Source of the DNA: Tranzscheliella williamsii
Lineage: Eukaryota > Basidiomycota > Ustilaginomycetes > Ustilaginales > Ustilaginaceae
Direction of reading: 5' to 3'
Length of the DNA stretch: 64,000 nucleotides
NCBI GenBank assembly: GCA_023212725.1
Contig: JALBYF010000003.1
Location: 372,001-436,000 of the forward strand
Shown here: in pieces, positions 39,181 to 49,549 of the stretch
Layout: every line of letters starts with the position of its first letter
How positions within the stretch are numbered: the stretch's first letter is position 1
The notes under the pieces: generated by a model
Told to the model about the DNA's origin: nothing
Database searches by the model: none
What the model saw: the letters and a program-made list of their open reading frames with translations, nothing else
Program-made: the position numbers and the translations under genes

Positions 39181-42100
39181 CACTGATCAGGATGGGAAGG
39201 GCGACTTGCAGAATAGGGGGAAGGGGAGTGACAGCGTGCGATGCGTGTATTGTCGCTACGTTGCAAGAAGGAGAAAGAAGCTGCTGCTGGTCGAATGTAA
39301 CTGAGACGGAAAAGGAATACCAGGATGGTGAACTTTGAAGCCCCGTGGACAGCACGGGTATGCCGGATCAATGGATCGATCACCGTTCGTGCGAGTCCAA
39401 AGGGACGGTACCGTAGAGAGCCGGCCTTTTAGCTGTTGTGGTGGCTACCGCCGTGATGAGCAGCGGAACAGCACCAGTGTACAAGTCAGCCTGTTCTATG
39501 GCCGTAAAAAAAAGGCCAGTATCGATACAGAAACGCGGACAAAGGAGCGAAAGGCTTGGAACATAGACAGGGCTACAGTCGCAAGCAGCGAAAACCAGCG
39601 AGAAGTCGAAAAGTCGAGTCGGAGAAACGGTGGTGGAAAGCAGAGGACGGAGGGTTAGCAAAATAGAGGGCAGTGGAGGAGGAGGCGATGACGCCAGAGG
39701 CAGCAAGATGGCCTTGGAACAAGGCGCAGAGAAGGGCGGATGGTAGTGAACCGCAGGCGCTTTAGAGTCTATCTCGCAGAAATGCAAAGTCGAGGCTCTA
39801 TACGATCAGCTTCGGGGAAGCGACGTCAGATGGATGAAAGAGATGGGCGGATGTGCAATGGGACGCCTCTTGATCGAGAAGATGAGTGAGCAAATCACGG
39901 ACGGGCAGACAAGCGTGGATGAGGAAGGAAGGCGGCCGAAAGTGACAAAGCTCGAAGCCCACAGCCGCGGTGCTGTGAGCGCGGGATGGTGAACGGGGCG
40001 GGTTGTCGGACCGTTGCGACGGAAGGTGGCAAGGAAGGTAGAGAGACTCAAGTGGCGTCAACCGGACCAGGAGGAATTCTGCCCGATGGTAGCAGAGAGT
40101 AGGCAGCTGCGAGCGCAACTCTAATTATTTGCGATTCTATCACGTACCGAGACTCGGAACAGGAGCGACGCTCGATGCAATTAATGCATATCGAGCCAAC
40201 AAAGCAAAGCGACCTAGCCAGCCGCTGTCTTAAGTAAATCTGCAGCGCAACTGCGTCGTCCGGTGCTGCACAAGCCAAGCTGCGTAGCTGCAGAGGCGAG
40301 ACCGCGGCACCGCATCAGCGGCAGCCACAGCGCAAAGGACAGCAAAAGAGACAGCCGGTCGGAAGAACGGTGACCTAGGTGCGGCAAGGCACTTGCAGGC
40401 GGACAGTAGCTGAGCGCGTTAAGCGCTGCTGCGACCAAGTTGGATGCAATTCGGTCGCGCGCTGTTTCAAGGGCGAAATCGGGCCGGATCGCGCACAAAC
40501 CCAGAGTGAGCGATGGGCGGATGGCCCGTCAGTAAGTTAGCTGTAAACTGTGACTGGTGACTTCACACTGGTGAGCTGGGTGATTCTGGTGAGCTTGTGC
40601 TGTGACTTGGCTTGGTCTTTTCCAGTTAGACCGTGGGTCTCGACTCTCACGCATGAGCCGCTCTTCCCTCACTACCTTGGTGTATCCGCAAAACAGGACG
40701 CGGTCATCGGGCAAGTCAAAATCGCGCAGGCCGGCCAGCATGCGAGTTTGTTCTCGATCTTCGATGCGATTCGTTGCGCTATTGTCATGCACAGCCTCGG
40801 CCAGGTCGGGGCGTCTCCGCAACCAGCTCGCATGCTCTCCCTTGTCAGCGTGCATCGTCCCAAACCTCCATCTACTCCTCTGTCCGCCCTGTGTCTCCTA
40901 TTCAAGCTTACATGAGATGTTCAAGCGCATGCTGGCACGAGACGTCAGACCTAGGAAAGGGGCTATGTTGGAATGTAGAAGAGGAGAGTGGCAGTGTGTA
41001 TTTGGGTCACGGAAGGCTACTTTGCTGGAAAGTAGGGTTGCTACTTTGCGAGTAGTTTCATCGATGGCTCCAGGTCGGTCTGCAGTCGGCAACAGCGATC
41101 GTTGGTGGTTGGCCCCTTGTGATTGTTTCTGCGGGTTGCGGCGTGATGTTCTAGAATCGAGATCCACCCCTCTGACGCGTGCTCGCCTGTGCAGTCATTT
41201 AGACCAGCCAGTTGCGTGCTAATATTCGGTGATTGACTCGGTGGGCCCTGAAACACCCGTCGCTCCTGTCTTCATGTTTGTTTGCGTAATCAAGAATCCA
41301 GATCCTGATCCACTGTGACTGCTCCCTGTTTTGCGTCTGGACCAGGCATCGATATGTGTTGCCAATGGCCGCCATCGAAGCGATGACTGTTCTTCTGTCA
41401 TTTCGATTTCTTTCTCTGGTCTCCTGTCGCGAAAACGTAATTGCTGCGGCCCCCGCCCGCGGCCTCATTCACAAGAATATCGTGCGAGGCTTTGCAGACA
41501 CACGCCCATCACCGCGAACAGAACTATGACGAGAACCAAGAAGCTTTAGCACTGTGACTTCAGTACCCCTTGAGCAACTGTCGCCTTTCTGTATCGTCCA
41601 CAGCGACAAAGCATCGCTCTAGGTCCCCCCCCCGTCAGCATCATTTAGGAAATGTGAATGTGAATGCGAAACATTTCAGTGCAAGCTGTTTGGTGCCACG
41701 CGTGCCATAAATAGCAAATCGGTTTGAAGTGTCACGGCGTTTGCAGGCATCGTTTTTATCGGACGAGAGAAGAAAGGTTGGCGCGTTTGTTCGATCTGGG
41801 CGTGCGATGGGTGGATGAGTTTGCTCGATCGAATTTCTCGCACGTCGTAGCTTTGATGTTGGGGGCCCGGCCGAAGCGTCGGCCGACGTTCTGATCGTCA
41901 CCCATCCAGAATCTTCCTCCTCGAGATCCGCTCAACGGCCCAACGGTGCACAGGCGTGCTGCTTCAAGCATTCGGCTTCGGTTCCCAGTTCGGCACAAAG
42001 TTCGGGCCGATAACACTTCCCCACATCCGTTTCCACAGCTTGCGTCCTGCTTTGCAGAGTTCGACAGCTCGTGCTCGCGATCAGTTCAAGCTCCGGAGTA

Positions 42101-42297
42101 GTCTCTTCCCCAGTCCCACCAACTTTGCCAGCTCGGCTGTGGAAGTTCAGTTTGGCGGTGATCAGAGACAGGAACAGGCAGATCGGTGTTTTACACTCGG
42201 GTCTCCCAGTGCACGCCTGAGGCGCGTTGGGCGGGCTGATTGACTGACTGCTTGATTGATTGAGTTTCGACCGGGTGATTGCTGCTGAGATCTCGTA
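39181..42297. promoter_or_regulatory. 3.1 kb divergent region between two transcription-factor genes
   Basis: No recognisable gene lies here. On the GATA side, 39200-40100 is pyrimidine-rich on the minus strand, as for a long leader. Repeats of the TGTGACT/GGTGACTT family cluster at about 40545-40620. A run of nine C lies near 41628-41636, followed by GTGAATGTGAATGCGAA at about 41654-41670. Just before the Zn2Cys6 gene is a short TGACTGACTG...TTGATTGATTGA repeat (about 42237-42264). Such size is typical of heavily regulated fungal promoters. A noncoding RNA cannot be excluded. Confidence 0.45.
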
Positions 42298-44792
42298 ATG
42301 TCGGCATCGATGCATCACGCTCATCCTTCGGATGACGAATATGGTCCAGCAGCCAAGAGAAGGAAGGTGAATACCTGCCTCCAGTGCAAGAGCCGCAAGG
42401 TAAAATGTGATAAGGCGAGGCCGCACTGTGGGCCTTGTCGCCGGCGACGCATTCCTGTGGACCGTTGTGTGTTCGCAGACGAGGCCGATCCAGAAACTCT
42501 ACAGCACTACCTTGGGCCCGACTATGTTGTTCAACAGGGCTACGATATCAACCATCCAACGTCGGCTACCAATGACGACGACCTTCTGGCGCTGCACGAT
42601 CCACAGGCTCGCGCGGTGCTAGATCGCATTACCCGCGAGATGCATATGCAAGAGACCGGCTCCATGAGCGACGTCCACCCCCTCAGTACTACGACAGCTT
42701 CTGATACTGCAGATCCTGTAACTCCCGCCGACGCTGCCCTTGATCCAAATATCTCGGAGGTCCTCCTCGGGCAACGAGCGGCGGACTCGCTAACCGCCAA
42801 GAAGGCCCCCGCTCTTTCCGAATCCATCGATACGCTTCAGACAGGTAACGTGTTTCCCTTTGCCGTCAAACCGAACCAGGAACGAACAGAGTTCATCTTG
42901 GGCCTGCTGCCGAACGACCATGTCGTCAATGTCCTGCTCGACAGTCTTAGAACGTTTGAGAGCAAATCCCCCCTTGGCATTAGCTGGAGACTCATTCGGA
43001 TCCAGCTGATCAATCTCCGAGGCGACATTTCTGACTGGAGGACGGGCCAAGTAGGAGAACCGGACGTCGATCTGAGCTTCCTGGCCCTTCTATTCGAGTT
43101 GATGGTCTCGGCCATCGACTGCAAGCCTGTCGACGAGATCATCAGCGAAGGCATCGCTCTCACCGCCGACCAAGTCCCTGAGATGACCGAGCGATGGCAC
43201 GCCACCTGTCAGGCTCTTTTGGCCATGTGCAATTTTGAGCACGAGCCTAATCTCAACACGGTCTGCACGGTGTTTCTCTTCTATCTCTTCGAGCTACGCC
43301 GAGGACATTTCAAGACGGCATCTCTTCATCTCGAAAGTGTAAGTCTATACCGGCCGAACTGCTGCTTACCGAACGGAGTTCTAACGCGGTTTTGTATTTC
43401 CCTGGATGGCACCGACAGTCGTACAGAGGTGCCAAGTTGATCTGCCTGCACCAGCTGGGTTCGGCGGAAGAAGATGCTCACCGATGGCAGACGGAACCCG
43501 AGGCAGACGATCCTACCATCCGGACCGGTGCCGTTACCGCTATGAGAAAAGCCCTTTTTGAAGGCGGTGAGATCTTCATTGCCAATGAAGAGCAGACAAT
43601 CTTGCGATCGCTACGCGCGGCGTCAGCGGATTCATACACAATGCGACGTCGCGAACTGTTGCAGACAAACATTCCGGACCGTTCGCATTTGGTACGCGAG
43701 GCTGCCCGGATGCTGTGGGTGTCTCTCACCTGGCATCTGGACTTGACTACCCTGTCGTCTCCGCTGAATGAAGCTATGAACATCTCAACCTGGACCACCC
43801 GGCTGGGGTCCATCGATGAAGCCCACCTCTCTGACGGTGACACATTCGGTCTGCCGTCGGGAGCTAATCTCAGCTCCATATCGACACTCTTCTTCCAATT
43901 CCTTGCCGCCTCAACTCAGTTTTCTGTGCAACGGAAGAAGGAGGCGGCTGACGGGATCGGTGCCTCAGACCTGGCGGCAATGGTGACAGAATGGAACACA
44001 ATCGCGGACGGCCACCTCAGCAAGATGCGTGAACAGGTGGGAGTGGGAAGGGCTATGCTCAACCACTTTTCACTATTGATTCACCACTGGATGCGCATCC
44101 GGATGCTGCGTCCACACCTTGCGCAGCTCGAGGCCAATGTCTCGCTGTCCGGATCTCAAGCTACACTGATCGCTTCCTGCATGGAAGCGCTTGTGGAAGC
44201 ACAGAAGATTGCTGCCACCTCCAACGTAGACCTATCCATCTTTCAGCCGGTGGTGGCCACCGTCAAAATCGATGCTACGTTGATCCTAGCGCTTCACCTT
44301 CTGGCTAAGGCGGAGGCGAACGATTATAACACGAGTGTCGAATGGAAAGACGTCCGCAATCTTGCCAAAACCTCGCTGCTGCTGATCTGGACACACGCCT
44401 CCGAGACGGCGGACAACCGGCTTGGCGGATACAAGCCGTGGCGCAAGCACGCGCGGCAGTTGGTGGAGGAGGTGCTGCTGGAAGCATTCAAGCGCAAGCG
44501 GAGGGCGCTGGACGACGCGCCGAGGATCAAGAACGAAGACGGCGAGCTGCCGGACCCACAGACGCTCGATGCAGAGGACAAGCTAGAACAGTCCGTAGGC
44601 CCGCTCAGCGCCGACGACCCGCTGTGGGCCTACAAGGATGAGCTGTTGGCCGCAGAACCCATCTATCAGCAACGCCTCTTCTTTGACGTGCTAGACGGTA
44701 AGTTGCCTTTCGAACTGCCTCCCGTGCCACCTTCACTGACACGCAAGTGAATGCTTACCCTCTTGTCCACAGGCTATTTTCGGTCACTTTGA
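42298..44792 (+). CDS. Zn2Cys6 binuclear-cluster transcription factor
   Basis: A fungal zinc-cluster regulator. The DNA-binding domain has six cysteines at C27, C30, C37, C44, C47 and C57 (CLQCKSRKVKCDKARPHC and CGPCRRRR), preceded by a basic AKRRKV patch. The last loop of nine residues is slightly longer than usual. A large alpha-helical fungal-specific regulatory domain follows at about 170-640. Three exons are inferred: 42298-43338, 43419-44697 and 44773-44792. Junctions are ES|SYRGAKL (phase 0, GTAAGT donor) and DG|YFRSL (phase 1, GTAAGT donor, TCCACAG acceptor). The last exon adds only a few residues before the stop, giving 779 residues. If the last intron were retained, the protein would end at 44750 instead. 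The target genes are unknown. Confidence 0.85.
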
Positions 44793-45149
44793 ATTTGCCA
44801 TGTTACGCAGCTGTGCCCTTAATTATCGATGTTTGTATAACGGAGTCGCTGCTTGGATCTCATGAACGCTGAACATAGCATTGCAGGCTGTGACGTGGTG
44901 CGACTGCCGTCAAAGCAGACGCAAGGGTTGAGAGTCAGTCAAGTCATGTGTCAGTCACTGTATGAAGGAAGAAGTATAACTGAAAACGCATGTTAGAGCG
45001 GTTGTCGTGATGTGCGAGAAGTGGAGTTTGGTGTGGTGGAAAGTTGTTCTGGCAGATGGAGCTGATGTCCATTCACTCCTACAACCAAGCTTCGCGGATC
45101 CGGGCTACTGTGACGAGCCCTTGCATCTCTTCTGCTGGCTCGGACGAGT
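44793..45149. other. Intergenic region Zn2Cys6 gene to MFAP1
   Basis: 357 bp between tandem genes, holding the 3' end of one and the promoter of the next. GTGACGTGGTGCGACTG lies near 44890. No gene was seen. Confidence 0.3.
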
Positions 45150-46424
45150 ATGGCGCCTCCCAAGGCAGCCGTGCACAGGGTGGCGCGGCCCGCGGCGCGG
45201 TACCGTCCTGGCAAGGCGCCTATTGGCGCTAGCGAGTACCTGTCCGACTCTGATGGCTCGGACACGGCGCAGCACGACGAGGCCGAGCAGCGCGATGCCG
45301 TTCCGCAGAGCCTAGCCACGCTGTCCAACGGTGCTGCGGCGCTCCTGGGCTCTACTCTGGGACAGCCACAGCGCAAGGCTGCCGGGATTGTCATTGCTAC
45401 CCCGGACACAGCTGGGCCCGGCAGCCGCAAGCTCGACCTGAAGCTCGACGCGTCGGCGAGCACGTCTGCTCGCCATCCGCCCGACGGAGAAGAAACCTCA
45501 GAGTACGAGACGGACTCGGAGGGGGAGGTGCCGTCTGCGGCGGCGGGGCCTGTCTTCCGCCGACCCGGGGCGCCCGCGCAGGCGATGGCACCGCCGGCAG
45601 CGGCCGATTCTTCCGAGTACGAGACGGACTCGGAGGACGAGGAGTCGGACGAGGCGCCGGCGCCGCTTCTCAAGCCCATGTTTGTGCCGAAGCAGGCGCG
45701 TACGACGATGGGTACGGGCGGGGGGGAGACGGAGCGGGCGGCAGAGGAGGCGGAGGCGAAGGCGGAGCGCGAGGCGGCGCGGCGGCGGGAGGAAGCGCAC
45801 GAGCTGGCAGCGGCGGTGATCAAACGGCAGCTGGCAGAGCAGGAGCACCAGGCATCCGCGAGCGTGGAGGCGGACGACACGGACGGGATCGATCCTGAGG
45901 GCGAGTTTGAGGCATGGCGCGCGCGCGAGCTGGAGCGGCTGCGGCGCGATCGCGACGCAGAGGCGGCCAAGCGCGCCGACGCCGCCGAAACCGCACGCAT
46001 CCGCGCACTGCCCGAGCACGAGCGCGAACAGCTCGGCCGCGCCCGCGCACGCCAGCTCGCCGCCGACAAAAAAGCCGCCCGCGCGCCCACCGCATTCCTC
46101 CAGAAGTACTACCACAAGGGCTCGTTCTTCCAGGACGACCCCACCATGCAGCCCCCGCAGCGCGACTACGCCGAAATGACAGCCAACCAGGTCGACATCT
46201 CCAAACTTCCCAAGATGATGCAGGTCCGCAACTACGGCGCCAAGGGCCGCAGCAAGTGGACCCACCTCGCCAACGAGGACACCAGCAAGGCCCGCCTCGA
46301 CCTCGCCGCCCCCCCGCCGCGCCCGCACTCCGAACCCTCCGGCGCAAACTCCGCCCCCCTAGGCCACCGCCACCCTACCTCCCCCCAATCCCACGAACCC
46401 GGCCCCGAAGACGCCAGCCGCTAA
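45150..46424 (+). CDS. MFAP1: MFAP1-family spliceosome protein
   Basis: MFAP1 is a nuclear protein of the spliceosomal B complex that works with Prp38. The C-terminal signature is clear: AFLQKYYHKGSFFQDD, then LPKMMQVRNYGAKGRSKWTH and LANEDT at about 310-385. Before it is a long charged helix (Ala/Glu/Arg-rich, about 195-300). The N-terminal half has two copies of an acidic EYETDSE motif, typical of the family. 424 residues from the ATG at 45150, no intron. The gene is strongly G-rich up to about 45965 and then C-rich to its end, coinciding with the conserved domain, so the protein sequence is not the cause. Confidence 0.88.
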   Translation: MAPPKAAVHRVARPAARYRPGKAPIGASEYLSDSDGSDTAQHDEAEQRDAVPQSLATLSNGAAALLGSTLGQPQRKAAGIVIATPDTAGPGSRKLDLKLDASASTSARHPPDGEETSEYETDSEGEVPSAAAGPVFRRPGAPAQAMAPPAAADSSEYETDSEDEESDEAPAPLLKPMFVPKQARTTMGTGGGETERAAEEAEAKAEREAARRREEAHELAAAVIKRQLAEQEHQASASVEADDTDGIDPEGEFEAWRARELERLRRDRDAEAAKRADAAETARIRALPEHEREQLGRARARQLAADKKAARAPTAFLQKYYHKGSFFQDDPTMQPPQRDYAEMTANQVDISKLPKMMQVRNYGAKGRSKWTHLANEDTSKARLDLAAPPPRPHSEPSGANSAPLGHRHPTSPQSHEPGPEDASR

Positions 46425-46799
46425 GACGACTATACACTTTGACCGGACTTTCCTCTGTTTTTCTATGATTTGATCCCACACACTCTGCCCGCCGCTGCCC
46501 CGGCCCTGCGTGGACCCACACCGCTCTGTACTTGTACCTCTTCATATCCGCGATCACATGCATGCATTGCCTCCCATGTCGCGCTCGGGCCGCGGCCCGC
46601 GTGCTTGTTTGTGCCCACGGCGCCGCGTACAGATGGCAAGGAGTGTGTTTGCGTCAGAGCGGCGTGCTAACTATATACAGCGAAGGGCGCAGATGGCACG
46701 GCAAGCGGGACAGCGAGCGGGCGCGAGATGGAAGGGGTAGTGGCAAAGGGGACAGGAGCGCAAGGCGAGACCATGACAGCAGGGAAACGCGCGGGCAGA
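46425..46799. other. Convergent intergenic region MFAP1 / YPT7
   Basis: 375 bp between converging genes; 3' flanks of both. Nothing else was recognised. Confidence 0.4.
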
Positions 46800-47417
46800 C
46801 TAGCAGTTGCATCCGCTCTGCTGGTTGTCCGAGTCGATCCGGATCGGATCGGGATAGTCGGCGTAGAGTTCGGCCTCGGCCTCTTGCTGGAGCGCGGCTC
46901 GCGCGATCGTCTGGAAGGCCTGTTCGACGTTGATGGCTTCCTTGGCCGAGGTCTCGAAGTACGGGATGTTGCCGTTGTTCTGGCACCAGGTCATGGCGCG
47001 CTTCTGCGAAACCATCCTTTTGCTTTCCTCGACGTCGATCTTGTTGCCGAGCACGACAAAGGGAAAGTTCTCCGGGTCGTGAGGCGCAGCCTGGATCAGA
47101 AATTCGTCGCGCCACGAGTCGAGCGTCTCGAACGACTTGGCATTGTTCACGTCGTAACACAGGCAGCAGCAGTCAGCACCGCGGTAGAATGCAACGCCGA
47201 GCGACTGGAACCTCTCCTGTCCCGCCGTATCCCAGAGCTGCATGGTGACCAAGCGATCATCGACCATGACCTCTCTAGTGAGGAAATCGGCGCCGATCGT
47301 GGCTTTGTAGGCAGACGAGAAGCGCTTGTTGACATACTGGTTCATGAGCGACGTCTTGCCGACGCCAGAGTCGCCAAGGATGATGACCTTGAGAAGGACC
47401 TTCTTTCTTGACGCCAT
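46800..47417 (-). CDS. YPT7: Rab7-family GTPase YPT7
   Basis: Ypt7/Rab7 controls fusion at late endosomes and vacuoles through the HOPS complex and retromer. All GTPase motifs are intact: GDSGVGKTS at 15-23, the effector region KATIGADF at 38-45, WDTAGQERF at 62-70, NKID at 125-128 and ETSAKE at 155-160. The C-terminus ends SGCNC, a CxC signal for double geranylgeranylation. 205 residues, the family length, in a single exon from the ATG at 47417. Very high similarity to known Rab7 proteins makes the call firm. Divergent from ATG16, whose product also works in vacuolar delivery. Confidence 0.97.
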   Translation of the reverse strand: MASRKKVLLKVIILGDSGVGKTSLMNQYVNKRFSSAYKATIGADFLTREVMVDDRLVTMQLWDTAGQERFQSLGVAFYRGADCCCLCYDVNNAKSFETLDSWRDEFLIQAAPHDPENFPFVVLGNKIDVEESKRMVSQKRAMTWCQNNGNIPYFETSAKEAINVEQAFQTIARAALQQEAEAELYADYPDPIRIDSDNQQSGCNC

Positions 47418-48021
47418 TGTGGTAGCAAGGTGGTAGATAGGGGGTTATACGGAGCCGGTTTGGATGGCAGACTTGAGCTACTATCCCTGTTCGAATCAGC
47501 CTAGGCACCGTGTATGGTCAGGACCGAGTTGCGTGCCGCAGTGTGATCAAGCAGAATTGACAGGTTATAGTCTGGAGAAGGTGAGAGTGACCAAGAGAGC
47601 ATTGCGTGATGCAAATGTCACTACGCACACTGAGATACTGAGTGTTGGTTGATGTGGAGTGTGTTTGGCCCTGCACGCTGCCGTTCCCCCTCTGTATACT
47701 TAGCCTTGGCTGATACACAACCCGGCCGTAAAATCATATCAGTGCCCAATCGCAGATACAATCAGAATATTCTCACCAATCAACTCGATTTGAATCCCTG
47801 ACAGCATTTCGTAGAGGAGGGGCGAAAGGCACGACTCATGACTTGACTGCGCTATCTGGCCAAGCGGCCTTGCTTAGCCATGCCTCCTTTGCGCTGAAAC
47901 CTCACGAGTCGGTACGTAACTTTGGACCCTGAATGCGTAACATCAACGGTAGTCCCTGGTTGGACGCAAAGGTGCAGGTCCGTCGCTCCTCGCTTTCTGT
48001 TCATCACCAAGCAGAGCAAAT
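47418..48021. promoter_or_regulatory. Divergent promoter YPT7 / ATG16
   Basis: 604 bp between divergent start codons. A GTTCGAATC at about 47489-47497 resembles a tRNA B box but no tRNA fold could be built around it. No other motif was identified. Confidence 0.3.
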
Positions 48022-48891
48022 ATGTCAGCAGCGAGTGTGATGGCCCCGACCTGGCATCAAGGTATCTACCTGCGCCTGCAAGAACGAGATGCGTTGGAAA
48101 AGGAGCACGACGACGTCTATCGCCACTGTAAGTTTGTGCGCCAATAACACTCTGTTGACAGTGTTCCACGACTGATAGATTGAGCGTGGTGACGCAACCC
48201 GCTGTTTGGCGTTGTCCGAATTGCAGATCAGAAGCTTGCAGAGCAGACCCGTCTACTGAAGCAGAGGAATCGCTCGCTGTTGACGGCTTCAACCTCTTCT
48301 GCGGCTTCGACAGGCGCCGCTGGCCCCGGTACATCGGCCAGCTCCGCTACGAACAGCGCACCCGCCTCCAGTTCTACAGCAGCAGCAGGAAATCCGGTCC
48401 ACCTTGCCTACATCACCTCGCTGGAGCAGCAGCTCTCAACCCTGCGCGATGAAGTGGGCACGCTGTACAAGACGCAAGGACAAAACGCCCAGCGTTTGCT
48501 TGTCATCAACGAGTCGCTGAGAGACAAGGAGGAGGAAGCTCGTCGCTCATCTGAACTGCTATCTCGTCTGCAGGCCGAGCACGAAAAGCTCAAGCGTCAG
48601 GCGGAAGATCTCTCGAATGCAGTCGGAGAGAAGGAAAAGGGGATCCAGATCCTGCAGGACGAGCTGGCCACGCTCAGCCTCGAACTGAGCCAGATCGAGA
48701 GCCGAAATGCCGAACTCAAGAAGGACAATGCCAGCCTGCTGCAACGCTGGCTGGACCGAATGAACGAAGAAGCCGACAAGATGAACGAAGGAACTATCTG
48801 GCTGGAAGAGCTTCGCAAACGCAAAGAAGGCGAAGGCACACCGTCTCCCGGCCCTGCCGAACCCTCGGCACCAGCCAACACCAAGCCATGA
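48022..48891 (+). CDS. ATG16: Autophagy protein ATG16
   Basis: Atg16 binds the Atg12-Atg5 conjugate and dimerises through a coiled coil to direct Atg8 lipidation on the forming autophagosome. Two exons: 48022-48127 and 48227-48891 (GTAAGT donor, TTGCAG acceptor, phase 1), giving 256 residues. Exon 1 holds the Atg5-binding motif, with WHQGIYLRLQERDALEKEH at 11-29. A Ser/Ala-rich linker follows, then a long coiled coil at about 80-220 that ends in the family signature ELKKDNASLLQRWLDRMNEE. The second exon alone lacks an ATG, which supports the splice model. It is divergent from YPT7 and tandem with ARP5. Confidence 0.88.
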
Positions 48892-49549
48892 TACTGCGTA
48901 TGGCACGGTCAAGCTGGCAGCCTGCGATCCCCTCGCCTCCATTTGCACGCATTATAATGATACCCCTTTGTCTTGGTTGCCTTGCACTGATCACACTGTA
49001 GTCAGTAGCTGCACAACGCCGTACATCACACCGTTTATCTTCGATTATGCATGTGAAGACACTCATGCTGAGAATCACATCGGGCTGCTATGTTTTTCGT
49101 TTGCGGTCGTGATTGCGTTATGGTTAAGGTTGTGGCTTAGAAGCGGCCTATGTGACTGTGACTTGGTGGATCTGAAGGCCGAACACTGCGAATGCTAAAT
49201 TATGGATTTGGGAAACAGCAGGCGGCGTTGCGTCGGCGGTTGGTGTCCGATCTTCGCGATTTCCGAAGTGGATTAGGACTTTGCATATGATGGCTGGCAA
49301 ATTGGAGTCTTGGGCTACCAGCATGATCGGCTTGAAGCTCAGCCACTCATCGCTGGTCTGCTAAAGCCCTGTCTCCCGGCACCACTATCCTACGGCTCTC
49401 TTCGCTGCTGTCTTGCGATTCGCTCCCATTTCCGCCGGTTTTGGTCTTTCTTGCGTATTCTTGCGTACGCCAGCTTGACTAGTCCGACTGGGTCGCAGGT
49501 CAGTGGCTCCCCTGCAACCAGCACTCGCGCCTGCTCTGCATCGAGCAGC
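48892..49549. other. Intergenic region ATG16 to ARP5
   Basis: 658 bp between tandem genes. A TATGTGACTGTGACTTGG element at about 49149-49166 belongs to the promoter repeat family of this window. The frame upstream of the ARP5 ATG is open but has no ATG, so it is treated as leader. Confidence 0.35.

Noticed and set aside
47480..47510. tRNA-like B box GTTCGAATC
   Set aside because: The flanking bases pair over only three positions of the T stem and no A box or acceptor stem was found.
49310..49549. N-terminal extension of ARP5
   Set aside because: Open frame without an ATG; the first ATG at 49550 gives a normal Arp5 N-terminus.
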